Shown: positions 22,083 to 32,727 of the stretch, piece by piece
Numbering within the stretch: position 1 is the first letter of the stretch
Layout of the letters: the number at the start of each line of letters is the position of its first letter
Assembly (NCBI GenBank): GCA_025766275.1
Contig: JAFKAC010000007.1
Span: forward strand, 1,860,001 to 1,924,000
DNA from: Lactarius indigo
Taxonomy: Eukaryota > Basidiomycota > Agaricomycetes > Russulales > Russulaceae
Direction: 5' to 3'
DNA: 64,000 nt
Translations under genes and position numbers: made by a program
The notes under the pieces: generated by a model
Databases searched by the model: none
What the model was told of the DNA's origin: nothing
What the model saw: only the letters and a program-made list of their open reading frames with translations

Positions 22083-24811
22083 TCACCACGCCTCCTGAGG
22101 GTCGCCCCACGAGCTGCCCAGACGGGCAGGGGGAAGCTGTATGTCGAGCGCTGACTCGAGAACATTGGCATGGGTGGCTTGTGCATGGGCCAGAGCCACC
22201 GCCCGAGCACCCCTCTCCTTGTCCTCCCTCTTTCTACTGTTCCTCGACTTCTTTTTGCCCTCCTTGGCCAGCGCCACGGCAATCGGATCGCCCCACTCCG
22301 TATCAGCGAACGTCGGGAAACCGCTCGCTACGGAGGACGTGGATGGGTTGGACGCACGCGCGCTGGTCCGCACGCTCGAAGTTGCAGAGCTGCGAGACGA
22401 CCGATGCGTTGAGGGACCCGTGCCCGAGCTTTGGTCTATGTCCGAGCCAGTTGCGGATGGGCCAGAGATCGCGGAGACACGGGAGTTGCTGGAGACTGAT
22501 AGCCGCTCGCTGCGGCCACCCACACTCGAGCTCTGGCTCGCAGCGCTGCGGGCGTCAGATGCGGACTGCTGTGTCACAGGGCGAGAAGAGGTCGGTGAGG
22601 CTTGTATCGGACCGTTGCTACGGGGAGTAGTGGCCTGCCCGATTGAGCTCACGCTCGCGGGGGACGCGGCGCGGCTGCCGCGCGAGGCAGCGCTGCTCGT
22701 GTTGGTCGTGTATGACCTCGCGATGCTCGCCCCATCTTCGTCGTCATCTTCATCGCCATCTTCATCACCATCGTTCTCCTCCTCGTCTGATCCGTCGACC
22801 GAGCCACGAACGCGGCGGGAAGAGTTCACCGTCGATGGCGTGTCGGCGCCTCCAGTGTTCAAGGGAACCGACTGGTCCTCTTGGTCGGACGGGGGAGTGG
22901 CATTAGAGTCTGTCGGAGAACGTGGTCAGGTGTGCGTATGGGGGAGTCATTGGATTGTAGGAATACAGTACCACGATCATGCGGCGGGTCGTTGTCTGGT
23001 CCATTGTTGCTGTTGTTGCTAGGGGCATTCCCAGGGAGGTGCGGCGGGAGCTCGCGCTCGCCTCCGCCCGTGGTTCCAGCCTGCTTCCTCTTCTTCTTCA
23101 GTGCCTTCTCTCTGCGCTCGTCGCGCAGTTTCTTCTCCGCATCCCACTTCTTGCGCCTAACGCTCTCCCTCTTCTCGCGCTCGAAGCGCGCGCGTTCCTT
23201 GCAGATTCCGGGGCTGCAGACAGGTCCATGCTGAGAGCATTCCCATTCGCCCTTCTTCGGCAGCTCCTTTTCTCGGGGCTTAGTGTAATCATCCCATACA
23301 GCCACCGCGTCGCTTGCTTGGGGATGGTCGCTCGCAGGGGCAGCTGCCTCCGCGGGTAGGTTCCCGGGAACACATTCGGGGTCGTCAAGATCCGACGGTC
23401 TAGTTCTGCCACTGCCGCTCCTCAAGGATATGACAATTGAAGCGGGTTCGTCATCAATAATATCCGACATAGCAGCTGCCGTCGAATATCTCGGCTCGTC
23501 CTCTTCATTGTAATCATAGGCTCGCGACGGCTCGATAGGACCGTCGGGGTCGTAGGGCCGGCGGCTCGCGGGGCCAGTGGAAACGCTGGAGGCTGGACTA
23601 CGAGCGGGCGGATTGTTGATCTTCCCTCGATGTGCTCGAGACTGCGAGGCGACTCCGGGAGGCAGGCCCTGAGAAGTAGGCGGAGCGGCAACTACTCTCG
23701 AGGACCGAGCGCACGAGCTGCCGGCGGTGCTGGGTGCACGCGACGTGACAGCCCCGATGGAAGGAGGGACGCGTTTCCCTGCGAACACATACAGTTGTTA
23801 GACATGCGCATTCACTCTGAAAAAATCGCCACGTACAGGCGGGATCGTTCTTGGCACGGTAGTTGGCCATCACCGATGGCGTGGGAGACTGCGTGGAAGG
23901 TGGAGAGAACGATGTTGTGCTTCTGGAGCTGCCGCTCGTTACGGAGGCGGTGTCGCTCGCCACCGACTTTTTGCCTTTTTTCTTGGACGAGGGTGCTGTG
24001 CTGGCAGATTCATTGGAATTCCTGGTGGCTAGCCATTCTGGAGAGCCGACTATCGCGCAAATTGGCTGTCAAAAAGAAAATACAAAAGGAATCAGGCATG
24101 GTAGACTCACCTATTGGTGCCGGCGTTGGGGGAGGGACAGGAAATGATATTTGCGGGAGAGGGCGGCACATTGGTGCGCCTGTCTTTGCCTCAGAAGGGA
24201 CATTACAATATGAAGTCTTCGGGTACGGGTATTCAATCACGCTAAGATACGGTTAGATGAATATTTAACATGGGAATGGCGAGATACGTTGGTGCCACTC
24301 ACGAATTATTGGCGGACCATCCCTGAAACCAATGTTCCTCGATGTTTAAACGTTTCCAACCTACGAAATGTGAGTGAGTGAACAGAGCGGAGCGACTCGC
24401 AGACTGACCATTCTTCTCTACCAGGCGGCCCGTGTTGTAAGTACAATAGAAGACCTTTGAAGACTTGTCCATCTGTTCCTTTGACGGCTGCCTTAGGAAC
24501 CCGGACCAAGCGTGGCATCCCAGCAGGTCATCGAATCTGTCGAACTCGCGATCGACTTCGATGATGACCATTCCTGGAGACTTTGTGGGGTGTGTGAGTT
24601 GAGTATCAGTGGGAACCCAAGATGGACTCACGGCGGGCTTGTGAAACATGGCCAACAACACGTCCTTTCCCGTACAGCACGCCAACCAGAGCGCCAGTGT
24701 GCGCTGATCGGCAGGAAGGTCCAGATTTGCATGGAGAGGGTATGGGTGCACCACGGTCAGGTATCTTGGTTCATCCTCAGGCGGTGGCGGTGTCGGGATT
24801 CGCTGTGGCAT
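22083..24811 (-). CDS. Unrecognised CHCC-motif protein, paralogue 2
   Basis: Start MPQRIPTPPP at 24811, stop at 22083. Exon joins can be followed by frame: ...FHKPA | SPGMVIIEVDREF...LVEKN | GWKRLNIEEHWFQGW | VIEYPYPKTSYCN...PAPIG | SPEWLATRNSNES... | WKRVPPSIGAVTS...HDR | DSNATPPSD... . The sixth exon holds CSQHGPVCSPGICKERAR (C-x2-H-x3-C-x4-C) followed by a strongly charged helix (REKRESVRRKKWDAEKKLRD). The last exon begins with an acidic run of Asp/Glu, continues as serine-rich sequence and ends with two WGDP motifs (FADTEWGDPIAVALAK; SSWGDPQEAW). Unknown function. Same orientation, exon order and ends as paralogues 1 and 3, so a tandem duplicate. Confidence 0.68.
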
Positions 24812-26283
24812 TGTTTGGTATCAGTGTGGTGGGGCGTGAAGGGGGGATGGGTTGCAGTGTGTTATATAAAGAAAAGTTGGCCGTTTAGTTTTGGCTGCGT
24901 TCCAGGGAGCGACTAGGATAGAGGGGGAAGCCTTGCAAGTGCCCTGAGTGAGACACCTGCGGCTGCGGCTGCGCAGGAACCTAGGCCTATGGTAGTTCAG
25001 TGCCTACGATAAGCGACACCGCAGGTCGAGGATTCCAGACGAGTGGATAAAAGGGAAAAACAAGGACCTCGTTGGATGCGCAGTAGGCCGATTAAAGTCA
25101 ACTCGGAGATGATGGTAACTTGGAAGACTCATGCTGTAGAACGACGTGCTCAGCCGCAGCAGTTCACGCAGCACTGGGCTAGCGGATACGTCAAGAGACA
25201 AGCTAGTTCTATGGCATCAGACATAGTACGAGCACAATAATCTCTTCAGCCGCTGTGGAGTGACGGTAGGAGAGAGCGGCGTATTTGACAAATATGCGCT
25301 ATTACTGAACTTGGAAAGGTGCTTGAGTGCTTCGACTCGGCTGAGCCGGACGTTGCCGTCACCATTATGACGAGGACGTGGCACACCTACGTAGAAAATC
25401 TCTTGTCCAATTGGTAGATCACAAGCCCTAGACGCGGCCTTCAGGTCTGTCGGTGCAAGGTCACAGGCAACCCACGACTCGCACTGACATGAGCGTCATC
25501 CGGCCCTTCCGGTATAACTCGTCCGACTTGTGAGGCCCACTACTAGTAATGCCAGTGCACGACGCTTGGCACGACGTCGACAAAAATGCGTTATTACCTT
25601 CTCAGTGCAATTTTAAAGGTGATATTTGACTTCATTTCACTAATAATATTCGACACACGGTCACGAGCTGACTCACCTGCATCAGGTCCGAGTTCGGGTG
25701 TAGCAAGCAAAACATCATCATTTCTGTGTAGTAAAAAGTTGTGGGCGACGTTTCTTTATCAAGGACGATAGGGGACAAATAGTCTTGGATAAGAGGTCAC
25801 TGCGCCAGTTGGTGCAACATAAAGTGACCATACGAGCACGATATTTTGCCGGTTTCAAAGCAAGAATCAAAGTATGGCGCTGCAATGTAAGTCGGTATGT
25901 GGCAGGGGGGTTCCAAGACGACATCTGCGGTACAGTGATACTAGGCTTGCAGGTGCAGTACTCCTTTCCAGTGATTTGCTGTGCTCCGACATGCGGCGCT
26001 TCTATATCTCGGCTCTTGGATCTGGATGACGCCTTCAGTGTATATAAACTCGCTTGCTCTCAAAGGGCCACCTTTTCATCTCGTATCGATTTTTCCAGGT
26101 GCTAGCAGTACCACACGCTCTGCATCTGAACAACTTGTATTTGACTTGGTAAGCTTTGCAAGATAACTACGACTTCGACATCACCAACGGTAACAACGGC
26201 AATCGCGCCATGTACGACCGAACTCAACCATAATTTTAACCAACGTAGATAACCCGCCCGAGAGGGGGGGGGGGGGGAACAGC
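24812..26283. other. Spacer between paralogues 2 and 3
   Basis: The part next to paralogue 2 (to about 25440) matches the upstream flank of paralogue 1; about 25990-26280 matches the 3' flanks of the other copies. A run of 14 G (26264-26277) sits just beyond the stop of paralogue 3. No gene is supported. Confidence 0.5.
24862..24870 (-). promoter_or_regulatory. TATA-like box of paralogue 2
   Basis: TTATATAAA (reverse strand TTTATATAA) lies about 52 bp upstream of the ATG at 24811. Weaker look-alikes (GATATAC, CTATATG) sit 40-110 bp upstream of paralogues 1 and 3. Confidence 0.45.
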
Positions 26284-29058
26284 TCACCATGCCTCGTCAG
26301 GGTCTCCCCACGAGCTGCCCGGTCCACCAGCGGGCAGCTCAACATCGAGAGCATTAACCTGCGCCGCTTGCGCCCGGGCCTGAGCCAGCACCTGAGCACT
26401 CCTCGCCTTATTCTCCCTCTTCCTCGCATTCTTCGACTTTTTCCCGCCCGCCTTGGCCAGCGCCACGGCAATCGGGTCGCCCCACTCCGTATCAGCGAAC
26501 GTCGGGAAGCCGCTCGCGACCGAGGGCGTGGACGGTGTAGACGGGCCCGCCGCGCCTGTCCGCACGCTCGAAGTCGCAGAACTGCGAGACGACTGCCGCG
26601 TCGCAGGGCCCGTGCCCGAGCGTTGGCCGGTATCGGAGCCAGTCGCGGAAGCGCCGGAAAGCGCGGAGGCACGGGAGTTGCCGGAGACGGATGGCCACTC
26701 GCTACGCCCGCCCATCACGCTCGAGCTCTGGCTCGCGGCGCTGCGGGCATCCCATGCGGACTGTCGCGTCGCGGGGCGTGGAGACGTCGGTGAGATTTTT
26801 TTGGTTGGACCCGCGTTGCTCAAGGGGGTAACGGAGGGCACGGGCCCTTTCTTCCACACGCTTGAACTCACGCTCGCGGGGGGCGTTGGGCGGCCGCCGC
26901 GACGTGAGGCGGCGCTGCTCGTATTAGTCATGCGTGACATCGCGACGCTCACTCCATCGTCGTCGTCGTCATCATCATCATCCTCGCCGCCCGACCCGGC
27001 GACCGAGCCCCAAGCCCGGCGTGAAGAGCTCACCGTCGACAACGCGTCGGCGCCTCCGATGTTCAAGGGAATGGACCAATCCTCTGGGTCAGGCGGGGGG
27101 CCGGCATCGGAGTCTGTTGAGAGGACGTGGTCAGGCGTGCATATGAGAATCACTGGGCTATGGGAATACAGTACCACCATCGTCGCTGTCTGATCCGCCG
27201 TTGTTGCTGCTGCCACTGCTGCTGCTGGTTTCATTCCCGCGCCCGCTCTCAGCTTCGGCTTCGGCCTTCTTCCGCTCCTTCTTCAGCTGCTCCTTCGCTC
27301 TGCGGAACTCGCGCTGTTTCTTCGCCTCTTCCCACTTTTCGCGCTCTTCTCTCATGCGCGTTTCACGCTCTTCGCGCGCGCGTTCCTTGCAGATTCCGGG
27401 GTTGCAGAGCGGCCCATGCTGGGGGCAGATCCATGTTCCCTTCTTCTTCACCTTGGTCGGCAGCTCCGGCCGGTGATCAGCGTAACCGTCCCACGCCGCT
27501 GCCGCGTCGTCTGCTTGAGACTGGTCGTCCGCAGGGGCGGGTGCCTCCGCAGGCGGGTTCCACGGATCATAGTCGGGGTCATCGAGACCCAACGGTCTAG
27601 ATCCGCCCCTGCCGTTCCTGATGGGAGGGGCAACTGGAGCGAGACTGTCTTCGAAGATATCCGACATGGCAGCTACCGTCGAATGCCTTGGCTGGTCTTC
27701 TTCGTTGTAATTATAGTTTCGCGGCGGCTCAATGGGGCCGTCGGGGTCGTAGGGCTGGCGTCTAGCGCTAGCGGGACCAGTGGAAACGCTCGGGGCTGGG
27801 CTACGAACGGGCGGATTGTTGGCTTGTTCAGATTCAAAGCGCTCTACGTCCTCACTCCAGTCAAAGCGTCCGGTGGTTAGGGACTGCAGAGTGGGCACGG
27901 GGCCTAGGCCTGGAGGAGCAGGCGGAGCGGCAGCCGCTCTCGAGGACCGAGCACTCGAGCTACCGACGGTACTGGGTGCACGAGAAGTGACCGCTGATGC
28001 CACGGAAGCAATTGAAGGAGTCCCGCGTTTCCCTGCGAACACATACAGCAGTTAGACATGTACACTCACTCTGAAAAAATAGCCACATACAGGCGGGATC
28101 GTTCTTGGCACGGTAGTTGGCCATCACCGATGGCGTGGGAGACTGAGTGGGAGGCGGAGAGAGCGATTTTGTGCTTCTCGAGCCAGCGCTCGTTACGGAG
28201 GCGGTGTCGCTCGCCACTGACTTTTTGCCTTTTTTCTTGGACGAGGGTGCTGGGCTAGCAGATTCATTGGCATTCCTGGCTGCTAGCCATTCTGGAGAGC
28301 CGACTATCGCGTAAATTGGTTGTCAAAAAGAAAATACAAAAGGAATCAGGCATGCTAGACTCACCTATTGGTGCCGGGGTTGGGGGAGGGACAGGAAATG
28401 ATCTTTGCGGGAGAGGGCGACACATTGGTGCTCCGGTTTTTGCTTCAGAAGGGACATTACAATATGAAGTCTTTGGGTACGGATACTTGATGATGCTGGG
28501 ATACGGTTAGGGTGAGGATGGAAAGATATGTTAGTACCACTCACGCATTGTTGGCGGTCCACCCTTGAAACCAATGTTCTTCGATGTTTACGCGCTTCCA
28601 ACCTACGATACGTGAGCCGAAGCAGAGTGGAGCGAGTCGCGGACGAACCATTTTTCTCGACCAGACGGCCCGTGTTGTAAGTGCAATAGAACACCTTTGA
28701 AGACTTGTCCACCTGTTCCTCGGACGGCTTCCTCAGGAATCCGGACCAAGCGTGGCATCCCAGCAGGTCATCGAATCTGTCAAACTCGCGATCGACTTCG
28801 ATGACGACCATTCCTGGAGACTTTGTTGGATGCGTAGGTTGGGTATTGGCGAATCAGACGAGCCTTGGATGGACTCACTGCGGGCTTGTGGAACATGGCT
28901 AGCAATACATCCTTGCCTGTGCAGCACGCCAGCCAAAGCGCGAGCGTGCGTCGATCGGCGTGAAGTTCCAAGTTCGCATGGAGAGGATACGGGTGCACCA
29001 CGGTCAGGTACCTCGGTTCATCCTCGGGTGGTGGGGGCGTCGGGATACGCTTGGGCAT
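26284..29058 (-). CDS. Unrecognised CHCC-motif protein, paralogue 3
   Basis: Start MPKRIPTPPP at 29058, stop at 26284. Exon order matches paralogue 2: FHKPAV..., MVVIEVDREFDRFDDLLG, KVFYCTYNTGRLVEKNG, a proline-rich exon, SVASDTASVTSAGSRST, then the long exon (27158 to about 28037) with CPQHGPLCNPGICKERAR and the charged helix REERETRMREEREKWEEAKK. The last exon (26284 to about 27110) has an acidic DDDDDDD run, serine-rich text and WGDPIAVALAK...SSWGDPDEAW. It is closest to paralogue 2, sharing long identical blocks in both N-terminal and C-terminal exons. Function is unknown. Conservation of reading frame through low-complexity sequence argues that it is a real protein. Confidence 0.68.
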
Positions 29059-29365
29059 CCTTCTGCACTCTAGGTGGCAGATACAGTGCGGAGGACGAGG
29101 ACTGTTGCGGTCGTAAGAGACACAACCTCCTGGCCCATACAATGGGTGTGGGTGTATGCAGCGATGAAGCTATATGAAGGGGAAAGGTTGCTGCGGCTGC
29201 GGTGGACACGCTGGCAGGGCTGGATCCTTTCAAGTGTACAAGGACCCTTTGATAAGAGACGGTGACGTAATTCCGTGAGACATCCTCGAGCGTTTCTCGG
29301 CCGCAGCACCTGCCATGCTCCCTCAGTATGACCAGCTGATACGCACATGATACAACATTACAATA
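29059..29365. other. Short spacer, paralogue 3 / protease gene
   Basis: This lies upstream of paralogue 3 and just beyond the stop of the protease gene; both are on the minus strand. No gene is seen. GGACCCTTTG and CTGCGGCTGCGG motifs recall the flanks of paralogues 1 and 2. Confidence 0.4.
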
Positions 29366-32300
29366 CTACAACACAAATCCGTTACTAGCCTCTACAAGCC
29401 CGCTCCCAGCTTTGGAAATCGCGACCCACTCAGGTAAAAACGCGCGCGCCTCGTCCAGTGCAGGGATCAACGCACCCCCGGGCCCATCGTTCCACAAGCA
29501 CGATACCCTGCCCGCGATTGGCTCATCCTCGCCCCCCTCATTTCCCGCATCCAACTCGAGGTCTGTTTGGAACTTCTTCGTGTCCCACGAACGTGCCCAG
29601 AGCGCCAGCAGGTGGATATCCCTCTCCTTGCTCGCGGGGATGTCGAACGTGCTCCATTCCATCTGTGGGCCCCCAATAGTGCGCGAGCGGTACCGTTGGA
29701 TGCTGTGACTGTCGACGTATATTCTACACGCGCGCGTCTGCTCGCCCTCGATCTCGACGCGGAGCGAAGCTGGCCCCCGCCGCGTGACATTTGCAATGAG
29801 CCATGAATCCTCTTTCGCACCGGGAATTGACGGGTGTAGGACTGGAGGAACTGCCCACTCGCATATCGTCAAACCCAAATCGCTAGCCCTACACCCCTCG
29901 CTCGATTCGTCACTGTAGTACTGAGATGACGGAAGCGTCGCTGCTAGGCGGGGACCGTAGCCCTTGATCAGGTCCAACCGTGTTACAGCTCGGGTCAACT
30001 GCGGACTTGGAGTCGTCGCGGACACGTTCGTCAATTCGACTCGATGAGTGAAGAACACTTTGAGGCGGGTATTTGATGTGAAGGGCGTCGCGACCCAAGC
30101 GTATGCAGTAGAAGAAATGAAGACGATGAGTATGACGATGGTGAGCAAGCGATGCACCTTGTGCACAAAGGGGGCTAATGGGAGAAGGATAAGGAAACAG
30201 AGCAGCGAGATCGGCGCATACACTATCAAGGGCAAGTTTGTTTGGCACTCTAAAATTACAAAGTATGGCGTACCTATGCCGACCCAACCACCGTCAGGGA
30301 TTGTTTGAGGCATAGCACCAATCCAAATGGTGTAAATGGTGGCCAAGTTCACAACTGGTGCGGTCGTGGAGATCATAAACTGGAAAATCCACCAGAAATA
30401 TGCTTTGTCTTGGACTGTCTCATCAAGGACCAATGAGTGAGTCGGGGAGGTGTGCCGCCGAAGTAGGGGGGTGGTTTCGGAAGTTTCACTTCCTTCTCGT
30501 CGTTGATGCCGCCCGCGAGAATGGGAACCTTCCTCGCCATCGCCATCGCTTTCATCTCGGGGAAGGACTATTCTGCCCGCTTTTCCAGTGCCCCATAGGC
30601 CCTCGAACCCACCAAGGACTGCAGCTACTAGCAACGAGGCATTCCAGAGCGCGATCCAATATAGCCCGGCTATGACGACTCGTTGTGTTAGAAAAGTGAT
30701 CGTAGCGAGAAGGACCCAGGTGAGCCCATAAAGTTCCACCAGTATGATAGACCGCTGCCTACTAGGGGGAATAGGTCGCAGACGCTGAGCAAGTTGGAGT
30801 GGAACGGCTAGGGACAGGTAAGCAAGTGAGAGCGCGGAGAGCGAAGTGGCAACTGGATGGGAATGCGCAGTCTACAAGATGATCAGTGATCTGCAGAATC
30901 AAGGAGGGGGTGACAAACGTTAGGATTCATCTTAAGGAAGCCGACTACCAACCCAACTTGAGCACCAGCCCCCAGAATAAGTGCCAACCAGAATCGACCA
31001 TATCCTCGAAAGTCTGAACTCCATTGCAATCGAGTTGAGAGGATTGACTGATGAACGAGGACGTAACCAAGGCCGCCGAGGAGGATGGGACCCACAACAA
31101 GGAGAATTATCTCCATAACTAGCAAAACGCGGAAGGGGAATGCGACAAGATAGACGCCGAATACTGCAGAACAGGTATAAATAATGAGACCCTGTGATTG
31201 AAAATCACCTACACTCGAAATAGACGGCCCTTTCTTTCTCACCATTCGCGATGTGGCCCGACCTGCCATTGAGTATGCTATCGCTAGCAGAGTGTAGAAG
31301 CTCCAGCAAGGACCATAGAGATTTTTGCGCGCCACCATCGCCCATTCCGCGAATGGTGTCCTCCATGGTATGGTATCGCGAGCGTCCAGTGTAAAACGCG
31401 ATGTCCGCACCTTGCATACCACCCCCAGGACCCACATAACCACGAGCAGTGACATTGGATTCTGTTAGAGAGGAGGCTCTCCAGGTGCGAGGTGCAGAAT
31501 AGACGGAGTAATCTGTATCTGAGCGGATTACGTGCTGATCCCAAGCATCTTGGGAAATAGCATCGGCGTGTATATGCGGGGCGGAACGGAAAGTCTTGAG
31601 GACCTCATATGACGTGGTACGGAAGAGGAACGGACGGCTGATTAAAAACAGTTTTAGGTAGTAAAGGGCAGCGGGGAGCTTAAAGTCGTACCCCCCAGAA
31701 CCCGCACCCTCAATGTTGAGAAAAGTCGATGTCAAATCGGCCCACGAATGCCGCAAAAACCTGGATAGCCCCTTTTACGGGAGCCGGAGAGCGGTAAATG
31801 AAAACAACGCACGTGTGAGCACCGTGCAGACCATCCTCCTCCCCATTGTTGATATTGAAAACTGCTGTTCGCCTGGGGCGATTGTTGCAGAGGAATTTGA
31901 CTAATTGGAGGAGCGCCACGACACTCATGCCGTCATCTGTTGCGCCAGGAGCCGTCGAGACAGAGTCAAAGTGGGCCGAGAATAGCACACCATCACCTTT
32001 TCATGAACCCGATTTCACAACCACGTTTTGAGAGGAAGATTAAAGCACGCACCCTCAGTTACATTGTCCGTACCATCGATTTTCACGAGGAGGTTATTCC
32101 CTTGAAAGTATACAGCTCGCGAACCGTCCACAAATGCCGCATTGGTCCGAATGTCATCGTCAATATGGACAAAGTCGTGTCCTTTTGCCATATTTTGTAA
32201 CCTTTGTAGCAGGAAACGGCGTACAACGTCATTTTGGCGCGAATTGTAGGGATGAGGTCGTTCCGCAACCTATTAAGAAAAGATAGGAGATGTACGAAGA

Positions 32301-32516
32301 ATCGAAAAAGGCGTATAAACCTACCAGATGTAAGTCTCTGTATGCTTGATCGACACTGAGACCTAATGCATGCTGCCTGTCAACGCTGGGAACTCGTGGG
32401 CCAGATTGAGTTGCGTAGAGAGAAACGAATACGGCCAAATAGAAGAGGGAAGCGAGCACGGTCGTCGAACCAGTGCGGAAAGAGAAGATAGTTTGTAAAA
32501 TAGAGGAGATGGTCAT
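29366..32516 (-). CDS. PFF1: Vacuolar membrane protease, M28 family (Pff1-like)
   Basis: Start MTISSILQTIFSFR at 32516, stop at 29366, with several short introns. An N-terminal membrane segment is followed by ERPHPYNSRQNDVVRRFLL, then the zinc-peptidase core: SAHFDSVSTAPGATDDG (His and Asp ligands), NINNGEEDGLHGAH (catalytic Glu and Glu ligand), LNIEGAGSGG, and GRSRYHTMEDT (His ligand). The C-terminal half has about eight hydrophobic segments and a large lumenal tail. This is the architecture of the fungal vacuolar multi-pass M28 protease. Introns are evident where ORF text is out of family: VFIYRSPAPVKGAIQ drops out to give GAHTFLRHSWADL, and YDFKLPAALYYL drops out to give GSGG-RPFLFRTT. All catalytic residues are present. 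Exon limits near 31.1-31.2 kb and 30.8 kb are approximate. Confidence 0.88.
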
Positions 32517-32727
32517 GTTGATCGCAATAACATGGCCTGAACCCGCATATAGTTGAGCTTTAAGGACGACTCGTCATCGTTGTCCCATCGAGTTCGATCG
32601 TGGGGAGTACACGTGATCAGGACAATATCCCCTAACAGGCCTAACCTGTCACACGTGATGCTCACCTCGAAGTCGAAGGGCCACAAACCTGCTTTTGGAC
32701 AGTCGATCGCTTCGCTGGCCCGGGTTG
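32517..32727. promoter_or_regulatory. Bidirectional promoter with twin CACGTG boxes
   Basis: Only 211 bp separate the start codons of the protease (minus) and ABC gene (plus). Two CACGTGAT sites lie at 32610-32617 and 32652-32659, 42 bp apart (about four helical turns), in the same orientation. CACGTG is the core of bHLH (Pho4/Cbf1-type) sites in fungi; which factor binds is unknown. Confidence 0.55.

Noticed and set aside
22141..23022. Long plus-strand ORF of 293 codons
   Set aside because: It is antisense to paralogue 2, and similar antisense ORFs lie over paralogues 1 and 3. Serine- and acid-rich coding sequence produces these shadows; the minus-strand reading has motifs and splice sites.
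26264..26277. Run of 14 G as a functional element
   Set aside because: It sits just past the stop codon of paralogue 3 and has no partner structure. A slippage or assembly effect is as likely.
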